This document shows positions 44,615 through 55,524 of a DNA stretch of 64,000 nt, in pieces. Numbering within the stretch: position 1 is the stretch's first letter; each line of letters starts with the position of its first letter. Position numbers and translations under genes: made by a program. The stretch is from Allomyces macrogynus ATCC 38327 (lineage: Eukaryota; Blastocladiomycota; Blastocladiomycetes; Blastocladiales; Blastocladiaceae). Under the pieces are notes generated by a model. That model saw only the letters and a program-made list of their open reading frames with translations. It was not told where the DNA came from and searched no databases. The stretch lies in assembly GCA_000151295.1 (NCBI GenBank), contig GG745340.1, positions 205,690 through 269,689 of the forward strand. Reading direction: 5' to 3'.

Positions 44615-47600
44615 GGTGGTACGAGGTCCAAGAGGACGGAGTCGAGTGCTTTTGGGCGGAGCGAGGCGCAAACACGGCAGCCGCAGCAGCTGGTAGGCAG
44701 CAGTGTCAACCGAGCAGAAACTGATCGAGGCGGGGGGCCGCAGTCGTGGAGTTCAGACGTGGTCGAGCGAGCACGCGAGAGAGGAGATGGTCGCGGGACT
44801 GATGCGAGGCGGACAGCGACGAGACGAGAACGCGGGGAGAGGGGGCGGCGGCACGCGGTTGTAGGTGCGGGAGGGGTTGAGGGGCGGTGGTGGTGGTGTG
44901 GAGCGCGCGCGGCTTTCGGATACGGCGCGGGCGCCAGCGGGGCAGAAATATGTATATCGTCGACGAGGATGTTGACGGTGGGGGGAGGGCCGGAACAAGG
45001 TCGCGGACTGTTGGCCGCGCGGCAGTCGTGCGCTTTTGTAGCTGCGAACGGGGTGAGCGTGTGCGTGGACTGCGTGGAAACGGCTTGCGCGGCCGGAAAG
45101 GCAGCGTTGCGCAAGCCAGGCGCGTCGCTGCGCGCGTGCCCATGGACGGGGCTGATCGTCCGAAATGAAACGGAGGCAGGAAGATTTGCACCTTGGCGGG
45201 AACAATGGCCACCGTGCGACGTGCAGCTCGCGCCCTTGTTGAACGCACGGAACGCGCAACGATTGGCCCAACCGCTTTGATTAGCCTCGACGCGAGCCCT
45301 TGCATTTCCTGAACCTGGCGCGCTCCACTTCCACCACGCCTGTGTCGTGCTCCAGCGTATCTTTGTGTGATTTCCGTGCCTTTCCATCGTCGTTGACCGT
45401 GTGTCCGCCGGCCCGGACCCAAAACGAATCGCAACACCAAGATGATGAGCCCCGTGGCAACGTGTCGTTCGCTTGCTTGCCCATTGCAGCCATGCTGTTC
45501 CGAGGGCTCCTGCAATCCCCATGCAATCCCAGTTTCAACGTTCAAAATGAGGGCACCTTCTTAAGGCACAGCGGCACCCTGTTGAGCGCGCCGCGCCTAC
45601 GTCTTGGCTTCATCAAATCGTTCTGACTTGCGAGACCGGAGCGCGCGTGTTGGACGCGCGGCCGACAAGGACGACATTCACCCGGCACACACCCGCCTGC
45701 GCGCGGCGAACCAGGTTCTTCGCGCTCATAATATGCATCCGCGCAAAACCCCCCCGCACGCGCGCCCACGAATTGCGCGCGACTCCCAAGACGCGGCTCC
45801 CAAGGAGGAGCAGATTGGTGGGTGAGCCATTTTCTCAAGTTTGCCTCGGTCATGAGTTTGCGCAAAGCGAATGATTGTTGTCATGATGACCCACCAGGTC
45901 ATTTGCTGGTTGGATATGAAGGTCCTGACAGGTTACTGACGTGGCACCTCGATCTGGGCGCCACGATCGCTGCAGGGTCACACGACCGAGATGCGCCTTT
46001 CGGTGGCGCTGGTGCATTGGCTTGGGAATCACATGGGCCACGGCCGCCCACGTGGTTTGTGAGCGCCGCTTCTAGACTCGGCTTCTGTGTTGCAACTCGG
46101 GCCGCGTCTGAAGTAGTGCCAGGCAGTCGCTGAAAACGAACGTGAAACTGTGGCGCACAATCGAAAAGCCCTAAATCGGGGTGACGTTGTGCGTGCGACG
46201 CCGATCGAGAAGCAAGCCAAGTCCCTGTGTTTGGTTCTTGGAAACCTGGGGTTGTTTGGCGCCGACCAAGGTCAACGTCCCCAAGTGTTGACTCTGTTGC
46301 AAGAAATCACGACATTTTATTGATGAGGGACGAGAATGGACGCGATGATTCCGGCAAGATATTGACTGGAGTCAAGAATTGTTCTGCTCGGAGGGCTTCC
46401 ATCTCCTCGACTTCCGGCAGCCTTGGCCGTGCGCGTCCGTGCTCGACTGCGCGCGCAGCTGAGCGCGCGCGAAGTTTCGTACGGCAGCGAGCACGTCAGC
46501 GACCACGAATCAGGAGCGTTCCTGCCACGAATCACGAGTGCCACTGCCACGTCGACTAAATGATCTCTTTGCACCTGCACCGCCGTTGAGAGAAAGCGCA
46601 CACGCCAGTTGTTGCGCGCACACGGACGCTCACGGAGCATTTTGACGAGCTTTGACGACCTCAGCAGCGCTGCGCACGTGTTGAACCCCCCACGCCGACC
46701 TGCAGTGTGCCGCGCCAACGACGGGTTGCGCGCATCTCAGAGCACGCCACTGTCATGCGCGCGTCTTGATGCACGGCTACTCCGCGCGCATGGCGCGCAC
46801 CATTCTCTCTCCTGGTCGGCGCAAACCGAGCACGGGTGCGGCGCGTCTGTTCTGAATGTGATCCGGATCCCTGCGGTCGATCATGGCATGCAGCTGCCAA
46901 AACATTCAACACTGGTCGTGTAGCGCGCACAACGAGGCCGTGCATGCGCAAGACCTGACGCGCGGCGCGTCTTTGTGCCCAGCGACGCTCATGCCCATAC
47001 AGATTTCATTACATGGATGGCGCCAGGCGCCATGTTTGATCTCTCAGGTCGCGATCAGGTCCATTGCTGCTCTTCCCGTGAACCGAGAAACGTGCACAAT
47101 CCATAGCGCCCTATTGCACGTGTCCACTTTGGAAGGCTTGTTTCAAAAGCTTTGATTTCATCTTCATCCACGTTCCCCGCTCTTCTCGCCCCGCGCTTCC
47201 TTGTCCACCACCTGACGAGCCCCTGGCCTTGTCCTGGCAGTGACAATGCCGACCCCTGTCGATACTTGGCCTTCACGCTCGCTGGGTTCGTCTGCCGCAC
47301 GTGGCGACGCAGCACTCCCACGACGACGACGACGTCGCCGGGTTGTTTTCGGGGTCTCTGGTCCACCCGCGTCGGCAGCCAAGGCGGCCAGCCGACGTGC
47401 ATAAAACCGGGCCTTGCGCGCCATCTGCTCTCGTTGTCCTCGAGCCAACGGCCAAGCCCTCTTCGTTGTTGTTCTTGGCCGGGAGCGGAGAAAGAGGCGT
47501 AAAACAGCTGTACGTTAGGCACGCAGGGTCGACGAAAGTCCGCAACGACAACGACAGGAGCAGAACCGCGGGCATTCCCATAGCCTAGGTTTCTCTGCTG

Positions 47601-47805
47601 CCTCCATAAGTTTCGTGAGAGCTAGCAGAAGCCGGGAAGAGTCTACAGAGACAAGCTGGTCAAAAGCAAACGATTCCCGATTTATGGAGATTTCTCATCG
47701 CAATTATGTACATCAAGTCGACGAAAGAAGCGCCGGCGCGCGACTGGAAATAAAGAACGACTGCAAACTGCACAGAGGGACGGCCAATCAAACTGAGTAT
47801 CTGGC
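44615..47805. other. Long tract without supported gene
   Basis: About 3.2 kb. The left part is the promoter region of the zinc-finger gene. Many overlapping open frames exist because the DNA is GC-rich, but none gives a coherent or familiar protein. Minus-strand frames near 47055-47522 (one Arg-rich) were considered and not called. No tRNA-like B box was noticed. Confidence 0.4.

Positions 47806-47876
<71 letters not shown>
47806..47876. repeat. CAT/ATC trinucleotide microsatellite
   Basis: An uninterrupted run of about 23-24 CAT units, lying just downstream of the SPFH gene stop codon on the minus strand, hence probably in its 3' untranslated region. Confidence 0.95.
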
Positions 47877-47894
47877 CGGTGAGAACGACCCGAC

Positions 47895-49841
47895 CTACTT
47901 GTTCCCTTTGACGGCCATGGTCGCGCCGAGCGCCGTCGCGTACCCGGTGCTCAAGGCCGCAGCCGACGACGACGCGCCAGCAGCGCTGCTCCCGCCGGCA
48001 AAGTAAACGGTTTGCGGCGGCAATGCGCGGTGCTTATCGACCTCGAGCTGCGCCATGACGATCGCGGGCGTGTGCTCGCCCTGCATTTCCGCGTACGCAG
48101 CCGTCACCTGCTCAATCTCGCGGCGCTTGGCCTGCGCGAGCAGTTCGACACGCTGCCGCTCGGCCTCGGCGAGCACAACCGTGTTGGCCGCGTCCTGGTC
48201 GGCCTGCAGCTTGGACGCCTCGGCAGTCGCCTTGGCAATCTGCAGCTTCTCGTAGGCGCGCGCGTCGGTCTCCTTGCTCCGCGTGTAGAACTGCGCGTCG
48301 GTCTGAGTGCGCACTTTGGCCGCCTCGATCTCGGCGACGCGCAACTGGCCGCGCTGCGTCTCTAACTTGATGTGGTTTTCCAAATCAATCTGCGTTGCAC
48401 GAATCTGGTTCTGCAAAACGGCCTCGGCTTGCCGCTCGAGATCCTTGCCGAGATCGCCTTCGAGGCGGCGGTCGAGCACGTTGAACGACTCGATGACCAC
48501 ACCGTACTGCGAGGCCTGCTCGGTCAAGTCGGCCATGCACTCTTGCTTGAACGTTTCGAGCCAGGGCACGACGCCTTGGTCTGGAATGTCGCCCTCGAGC
48601 TTCTTGGCCTTCATAAACGCCTGGTACGAGAGCCGAGACACGACGGCATTCACAGCCGACTGCGCCGGGTTTTCGAGCGCCATGAACGCGTCGTTGTAGT
48701 GACGCGCGAGCAAAATGGGGCTCGCGATACGGAACCGCAAGTTGACGCGCAGAATCACGGGCACACCCTCGACCGTGTAGGCCGGCTTGGTCTCAAACGT
48801 CTTTTGCCGCTCGGACAGCGAAAAGAAGCCGCGGAACGTCGTGTTCGGGTTGGTGATAACGTGCTGCCCGGCCGGCAGCTCGATCAGCCGGTCGCCCTGC
48901 TGCACGATCAACACGTTGTTGGCGGGCACGTTGAAGAAGGTCGCGACCGTGGCCTCGACACCGTACCCGGACCCACCGGCCTGGATCCGCGTGCGAATCT
49001 CCTTTTTCCAGCCAATGATTTCCTTGGTCGCGGGCTCGCGCACCGCGTTCTCGTCGCCCAGGTCGAGGGTGTCAACGACCGCCACGATCCGGAACCGACC
49101 TTCGGACCCGAACGCGGCAAACCCGCCGTTACGCACGCAGAAAATTTGGTTCGACGGCGACAGCACGACAAGGCACTCGCCCTGGCCGACTTGGGCAAAC
49201 GTGAGACCGCGAAACTCAAGCTGGTCCGTGACGCCGCAAATGCCGTGCCACGAGTGCGTGAGCGACAGGTTCAGGTAACGGCCCGGGTCGAGCGCGATAA
49301 TCGGCCGCCCGTTGAAGTCAAACAGCCCAATCTGGCCCGGCTCGACGGTACGTCCGACAAACGTGCGCTTGGGCTTCTTGGTAATGAGATGGTACTGGCC
49401 CGACTCCTTCATGCGCCGGTCCAGCTCGCGCAATGCCTGCACCATCGACCCGGACCCAATGGGCACAAAGAAGGGGTGGTCGAGGACTTGAGCGGGCATC
49501 GACCAGTCGTCGGTACCCTCAAGATGCTCGACAATGCCCGTCGACGTCTTGATGGGCGGGTGCGCGCCGGCATGGTGCGCTGCCGAGCCGGTTGTCGTCA
49601 CGGACGTTGAGAACGCGGGCGGCCGCGTACTCGGGCCGGCAGGCTTGTCGAGGAGCTCCATGGGCAGGTCGGTCGAAGCGGGAGTAATGTCGGGCGACGG
49701 CGAGAAAATATTCGGTGGCAATACGGTCTGATACTGCAAGTTGCTGGTCTGCTGCAAGTCGTCGATGTGGTGGAGAAGCAGCCCGGGCGCGGCGCTGGTT
49801 TTAATATCCTCGGTAGACGGCAAGAGACCGGACGCCGACAT
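47895..49841 (-). CDS. SPFH/Band 7 (stomatin-prohibitin-flotillin) protein
   Basis: Single exon from ATG 49841, 648 residues; the open frame extends upstream to 50015 without another ATG. After a disordered Ser/Pro/Thr-rich N-terminus of about 170 residues comes a segment with GQIGLFDFNGRPIIALDPGR and repeated beta-strands. The Band 7 core follows (NNVLIVQQGDRLIELPAGQH, VEGVPVILRVNLRFRIASP, SRLSYQAFMKAKK). A helical coiled-coil tail is rich in Ala, Glu and Gln (QAEAVLQNQIRATQIDLENH, AEAERQRVELLAQAKRREIE), as in flotillins and prohibitins. SPFH proteins form membrane-bound oligomeric cages that organise microdomains. No clear transmembrane segment is seen, so attachment may be peripheral. The Band 7 region is longer than in stomatin. 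A CAT microsatellite follows the stop. Confidence 0.8.
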   Translation of the reverse strand: MSASGLLPSTEDIKTSAAPGLLLHHIDDLQQTSNLQYQTVLPPNIFSPSPDITPASTDLPMELLDKPAGPSTRPPAFSTSVTTTGSAAHHAGAHPPIKTSTGIVEHLEGTDDWSMPAQVLDHPFFVPIGSGSMVQALRELDRRMKESGQYHLITKKPKRTFVGRTVEPGQIGLFDFNGRPIIALDPGRYLNLSLTHSWHGICGVTDQLEFRGLTFAQVGQGECLVVLSPSNQIFCVRNGGFAAFGSEGRFRIVAVVDTLDLGDENAVREPATKEIIGWKKEIRTRIQAGGSGYGVEATVATFFNVPANNVLIVQQGDRLIELPAGQHVITNPNTTFRGFFSLSERQKTFETKPAYTVEGVPVILRVNLRFRIASPILLARHYNDAFMALENPAQSAVNAVVSRLSYQAFMKAKKLEGDIPDQGVVPWLETFKQECMADLTEQASQYGVVIESFNVLDRRLEGDLGKDLERQAEAVLQNQIRATQIDLENHIKLETQRGQLRVAEIEAAKVRTQTDAQFYTRSKETDARAYEKLQIAKATAEASKLQADQDAANTVVLAEAERQRVELLAQAKRREIEQVTAAYAEMQGEHTPAIVMAQLEVDKHRALPPQTVYFAGGSSAAGASSSAAALSTGYATALGATMAVKGNK

Positions 49842-50251
49842 GTGCAAGTGCGGCTGCCAATGGTCGCACAGGCAAGCAGGCAGCTCGACGTTTTGTGGCG
49901 ATAAAGTCTGGCTGTGTACCCGCGCGAGAAGTCGCGCGCGCCTTTTCTCCACCTGCTTGTTTGCGGCCAGCGGCGCAAGTCTGGCGCCAATTCCGAGCTG
50001 GCCACCTGGCTTCACGAACGCGACTGGCGCCGGCTCGAGACCCTCTCACGCGCTCCAGAATCCAGGTGTGTCGGCATGCGTGTGCGTTGCGATGCGTTCT
50101 CTTGCGTCCGTTGCGGCGCGCGCCAACACGTTTGCAGGGGAAAATTGATCTCAATTTTTGCCTGGTTCCCAGTCTGGAAGTCCGACACCCCTCCCCCCCA
50201 GCAGGCGTCTCGTCGCGCTCAGCTGATCAAACACAAGCTGACACCCCATCA
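49842..50251. other. Intergenic, GPCR 3' end / SPFH promoter
   Basis: Short spacer between two minus-strand genes. An open frame continues from the SPFH gene but has no ATG. Nothing else seen. Confidence 0.4.
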
Positions 50252-53200
50252 TCAGGATATCGCCGACCCGGCGCCCTCTTCACCTGCGTCCCCCGCGGTC
50301 GACCTGCTCGTCGCCGTCGCGCCCGCACCCCACGATCTCACTGCGGCCGACAACGCACGCACCCTCCTACCGCGCTGCTTCCCGGCCGCGTCGGCACCGG
50401 GCACCGCCAATGCAGTCCCGACCGCACCACCTAACACACTCACCCCAGTATTCGGCGCGCTCCCGTCCCCATCACTCGCTACCGCGCCCGCACCACCCCC
50501 ACCCGTCGCCGTGGTCCCCGCCAACCGCCCATTCCCAGGCCCCGTGACGGACCCCCACTCGCGCCCACGCTCGACGGCGCCGCTGGCACTCACGACCTCG
50601 ACCCATGCGCGGCGGTCAGATTCGGTCGTGAACCGCACGTACTGCGACGGCGTGCCCGCGTGCGAGAGAGCGATGCACCAGGACGCGTCGGGGACGTGTG
50701 GGTCCGGGTCAATGAGGAGCGCGCGCGTCGAGAGGGCGAGGCCGGTGGGGGATAAGGCGGTGGGTGGAGCGGAGCTGAGAATCACGAGACCGTCGGTCGG
50801 GCGCACGGTCACGGTGCGTGGCGTCCAATGCGCGGTCAGGCCGGTAGTAGCGCGCACGTCGTAGGTGCCGACGTGGATCTATCGGCCGAAGGTGGCGGTA
50901 AGGGTGGAGGAAGTGGGTGAATGGCAGGAGAGTGCGGACCTTGGGGGGCGCGGGGGCTAGGACGTGCGCCGACGACTCGAGTCCATCCGACAAGCTGTTG
51001 TGCGACTCGTACCCGCCGTCGTCGTCGTGCGGCTGATGGTCGCTCATCGAATGGTCCATGGCCGCCTCGTGCATCGCCGCCGTCTCTTCGTACGGGATCT
51101 GGACAACGTGGCGAAGCACTGGCATCGCCCCGTTGGTCAGTCTCCATTCGCTGGCACACACAGGGCCACACGTGCCCAAAATCGCGTACCGAGCGTGCAC
51201 AAAACGCACAGGCAACACCCGGTGAGCCCGACGCTGCGAATGTAGAACATTTCGACGGGCTTGTTCGCGTAGAGCGCGTAGAGCGGCATGGAAATGGTGA
51301 CCGTGATCGCAATTATGTTTATGGCGTAGAGTAGCCAGCGCGTCTCGCTGTAGGTCGTGTGGAAGCCGCGTGTCTTGATGGCCAGGTACGCGAGCCCGAC
51401 AAAGAGCAATCTATGCGGAGCAGCACGGTAAGTGAGAATCGAGGCGCGCCGAGCGGACCAGCACGGCAAAATACGCACATTGTGAGCGCCATGGCCGCGC
51501 AGTACAGAATGAAGTTGAGCGAGCTGGTCGCGGGCGTGGCCTGGCACCGAACCGACTTGGTCGAGTTGACCAGGTCTGCGACGGCGTGCAGCGGCGCTAT
51601 GGCGTAGGCAACGCTGAGCAGCACGACCTGGATCAGCGGGATCGTGATCATGCGCACAAAAAGCGACCGCGAGCCGAGAGATTGCGACTTGGCCAGGACG
51701 CGGCTGTATAGTTCGGCGCATGAACAATAAATTCATGAACAATGAGTCGAACAAACGGCCAAGAGAAGAACGCACTTGTCGAACACGCGGTAGAGCCGGT
51801 ACGACCGGATCGCCAGCGACGCGAGCGCGAGCGACATGCCAAGAATCAGCGTCCACTCCGAGGCGTTGCAAGTCACATCGGTGGGCTCGCCCGCCCAGAG
51901 GAACGGCGTCGTCAACGCGACCGCGAGTCCGACGCATAATGCCGAAATATAGGGGAGCCCGAGGTGCCGCACACGCTTACTTCGGCGGTAGACGACGAGC
52001 ATCACCCACGCGCCGAGTGCGGCCAAAATCGAGATACCCGCGACCGCGAGCGTGACCATGACGCCGGGCTGGTCGTACCCAGCCGCGTCGAGCTGGAACC
52101 GCGGCTGCCATGGCGGTACCGTGGTCGTGTTCCCGGGGAAATGCAGCGTCACGCCGGGCAAGGGCGAAATGCGGAACTGGCTGTCGATGGCCATGGCCGG
52201 GACGAGCTTGGAGTCTTGCATGTTGAGAATTTGAAAGTACCTTGGTGAGATGCCGCCGGGCAGTCAGTCTAACGATACGACAGAAGGCAATCGGAAACAT
52301 GGGAACCCGCACCCCATTCGGTCGCCTCTGGCCGTGTACACAACGGGCCCCGTCGAGCTGTTGAACGGGACGAGGTACTCTTCGAGAGTCGCATTAGTCG
52401 TACGCTGAAGGACGGCGTTGGTGCCGTACTTCTGATCGAGGTTGAGGATCGCGCGCATGTGCGCCTCGAGACACGACTGCGAGAACAGATGGTATCTGAA
52501 GTCGAGAATCTTGGTATCGCCCACAGTCGCGCGGTACAGTTGCACCCAATCGTTGAACGTGACATCGCCCAAAGCCAGTTCCTGCGGCCACACGACAATC
52601 ATGCCCTCGAAAAACTTGCGCAGGGCCAGCGCATAGACGCGGTCCGGCATGGCCGCGGGCGACGTCATTTCATCGAGCTTGGCCGCGATCCTGGATGATG
52701 GCTCGGACGCGATCCACACCCAAGACGAATCGAACCCTTGCGCATAGGCCTCGGCCATGATCGCGTAGGCTTGCTCCATTTGCATTGCCATGATCACGAC
52801 GCGCGACGGGCTCTTGGCCAAGTCGGCGACCGTGGCCGTGACTTCGGCCGGGTCGGCAAAGGCCATCATGTACTGGGCCGCTATCGTGATGTTGCGCGTC
52901 AGGATATCAGCTTGGATGACCTTGACGACTGTTCGAGAGAGGAGGGATAACAACAGTTAGCACCGCGCGTTGGACCCAAGCATTATGCGCAACGTACCCG
53001 AAGTGCCGTAGACGCTGATGTCAGCAAGCAGGTTGAACTCCTGCCACCCAAAGTGGATCAGAGCGCGAGTAAAGACGTTTCCTTGGTACCTGCAGCGCGT
53101 CTTAGTGCGTTAGACGGCGAGCAGGAACGAAGTCGAGAGGATCTGGTCGGTAGCAGGACACGCACGAGTCGGAGGTGATGGATCGAAATAATGTCGGGTG

Positions 53201-53933
53201 GAGAGTCTTGTCGGAAAGACTGTCGATCGAACAAATGGTCAGCCAGGCCCTGCAAGTGACCACCGCCATCAAGTGCGGCCCGACTTGCACCGTACTCTTC
53301 GCTGGTAGCGCTGCCAGAACACACGAAAATGCCGTAATGCGACACTACGACAGGCCGAGGACAATCAGAAAACGAAAGGAACGGCCTCGCAAGTCGACTG
53401 GACTCGCCAAAACGCACTCGCATAGCTCATGGGGATGGTATTGGACGAGAACCACTCGCCAATCACGGCTACGGCGCCAGACTGCGCCGCGATCAGCGAC
53501 TCGCGGACGGTGTCGCGGGTCGTGAGCAGCGAGTCGTGGTAATCGAGCGTGAAAGTATGGCCTGCAGCAGTGCAACCCCGTTCCGTCAATACCAGGCGCG
53601 AGGTTGGTCGTGATTACGACATGCATGCGACAGAACAAGAGCAGAGTGGACTCACCCGCGGGTGCGGCCAGGCGCTGGTTGAGGATCGGCAGCGTCCAAT
53701 TGAGCAAGAAGTGAACAAACTGGACCACGGCGCGACGGGTCGGGTCTGTCGCGGTCACAGCAAGGGATGTATTTGGTCAACCGGGACGATACGTGACAGT
53801 TGTCGTTGGCAGTGACCAAAGTACCTGCCGCCGTGTCAGGAAGCACGAGCGCAATCTTAAAGTTGGCCGCTTGTGCGCGCGGGTCGAGCATGAGGCCGAT
53901 CAAGAGAAGTATAGCAACGGCCACGCGCAACAT
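50252..53933 (-). CDS. Class C (GABA-B-like) GPCR with PH-like cytosolic tail
   Basis: Twelve exons in phase, 957 residues: 53933-53825, 53745-53656, 53561-53418, 53344-53296, 53219-53166, 53089-52998, 52928-52313, 52240-51776, 51703-51479, 51410-51219, 51150-50940, 50878-50252. A signal peptide (VAVAILLLIGLML) precedes a Venus-flytrap ligand-binding domain (ANF receptor type). That domain includes GEWFSSNTIPMSY, CSGSATSEDLSDKTLHPTLF, ALIHFGWQEFNLL, SVYGT and a closing DRMGYFQILNMQ. Seven membrane segments follow, from GVMVTLAVAGISILAALGAW to LLYAINIIAITVTISMPLYA, as in 7TM_3 receptors. The tail has an acidic/His stretch, then IHVGTYDVRATTGL...WTPRTVTVRPTDGLVIL...ESDRRAWVEVV, which resembles a PH domain including the closing Trp. 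There is no cysteine-rich linker, so it is closer to GABA-B than glutamate receptors. Ligand unknown. Confidence 0.85.
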
Positions 53934-54525
53934 GACAAGGTGCTGTTGGCGACTCGTCGGGCAAAAGTTGCGCTGCACTATGGGCTGCCTCGATCGCATC
54001 GCTTCGTGCGGGAATACACCAACATGTCGGTCCACATTACGGTCAAAATAATTACTGCTTATTGGGCGGCTTGCTTGTTGACTTCGCGGTACCCTCGACG
54101 GTCGTTGAGGGGATCGAGATGGCGGGTTGGGCGTCATGCTAACGTCGCCGTGGTCCATGACGGGGCGTCCGGCGCAGCAGAGCATGAACGAGTGCGGCAG
54201 CACGGGCGGTGCCGCGCCATGCGCCAGGTGCAGCTGGCGGCTTGCAGTATTGGTAAAGCTTGTGCCGACACTATTATTTACCTCATGGCCGTCGCTTGCC
54301 GCGATCAGGCCGCGGCCCCGCCAAGGTGGAAGTGCTGCTGGCGGCGAACGTGAGGCCAACAGGCGGCCTGCCGCGTCGAGTTGCCGAGCCACGCGCGCTC
54401 ACGTGCTCGCGCTCCACCGCACTCGGGTCGCTGCTTGCTCGCCGGCGAGGCCAGGACGGCCCGCCGCCCGCCTGCACGCTGCTGCAGCGCCCACCACGCC
54501 GCCGTGCCGCCGCCGCCGCGACACG
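53934..54525. other. Divergent promoter, GPCR / LSM12
   Basis: About 590 bases shared by two divergent genes. An AT-rich patch (about 54045-54060) lies on the GPCR side. Confidence 0.4.
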
Positions 54526-55524
54526 ATGCAATCCGACGCGGCACCCAAGGGCAGTGCCGCCAAGCCGCCCGGGGCCAAGCCGCGCTCTTCCTCGGCCACC
54601 GGCCGCAAACCGCGCTCCAAGTCGCCGCAGCCCGCACCGTCGACCTCGGCGCGCCCGGCCACAGCTGCCGCCACCACCAATGGATCAATCTCGCCTGCGG
54701 TAACCGAGGGCAAGGGTGCCGCCGACGCTGCGAGTGGAGCCAACACCATTCACAGGGCCGTCGGCCACTGGGTCCGCATCGAGCTCGGCCTCGCGCCGAC
54801 CGCACCCGACGGTGCTGCCGCTGCCGTGGCCACACCCTTTGTCGGCCAAATCTACGCGTACGATCCCGTCAATGAGCTTGTGGTGCTGCAGGTGGGTACG
54901 CCGTGGCCATGGATCGCAGTGGTCCATGTTCGCGATGGGGTGATCGTGAGAGCGTGCCAGTTGATGCCCTTGAGCCCCGCGAGCTAACCACCAACGACCG
55001 ACCCGTGCGCGCGCGCGCCGCCCTCACAGTGCGTGAACCGCGACCATCCCGCGTCAGCGCTCACCAAGAAGCTCGACCTGCGGTTCATCCACACGCGCAG
55101 TATCCGCCAAGTCACGGTCCTCTCGTCGCCGCCCGCTGAGGCCAAGGGCCTCCCCGCCCTCGACGCGTCCGTGGCCGCGCCCCTCGAGCAGACGTTGCTG
55201 CCCGTGACCGCGATCCACTGGGAACAGACGGTTCAGCGCGAGGCAGCGGCCGTGCGCGTCATGCAGGGTAAAGTCGCCAAGCTCGGCGTGGGCGTGGGCC
55301 GCGACGGGCAAGAGATCTTTGATGCGCTGTCCAAGACCATGGAGTGCCGGTGGCACGAGACGGCGATTGTTGTCATGGATTCGGTGCTGATTGCGGCACC
55401 CTACACGCCCGCTGCGTGCCAGGGTAACGACGAGCGCGCCCTGATGCGCGTGCGCAAGGTGGTGCGTGTCTTGCGGGAATCCTCGCGATCTGAATCGATC
55501 CAAGCGGGGCAAGCCCGTAACTGA
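54526..55524 (+). CDS. LSM12: LSM12 homologue
   Basis: Two exons, 54526-54891 and 55030-55524, in phase, 286 residues. A Ser/Pro/Ala-rich N-terminus of about 75 residues precedes an LSm-like fold (VGHWVRIELGL, FVGQIYAYDPVNELVVLQ, then FIHTRSIRQVTVL). The C-terminal anticodon-binding-domain-like AD region is clear: AKLGVGVGRDGQEIFDALSK, MECRWHETAIVVMDSVLI, APYTPAACQGNDERALMRVR. Human LSM12 (195 residues) has the same order. LSM12 associates with ataxin-2-type proteins and polysomes, and binds NAADP in animals. The intron (138 bases) is the longest in the right half of the window. Confidence 0.88.

Noticed and set aside
47055..47522. Minus-strand frames that might encode a small Arg-rich protein
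   Set aside because: Overlapping frames, no coherent start-to-stop model, no recognisable domain.
48372..49610. Plus-strand open frame of 412 codons
   Set aside because: Antisense to the SPFH gene; no motif content.
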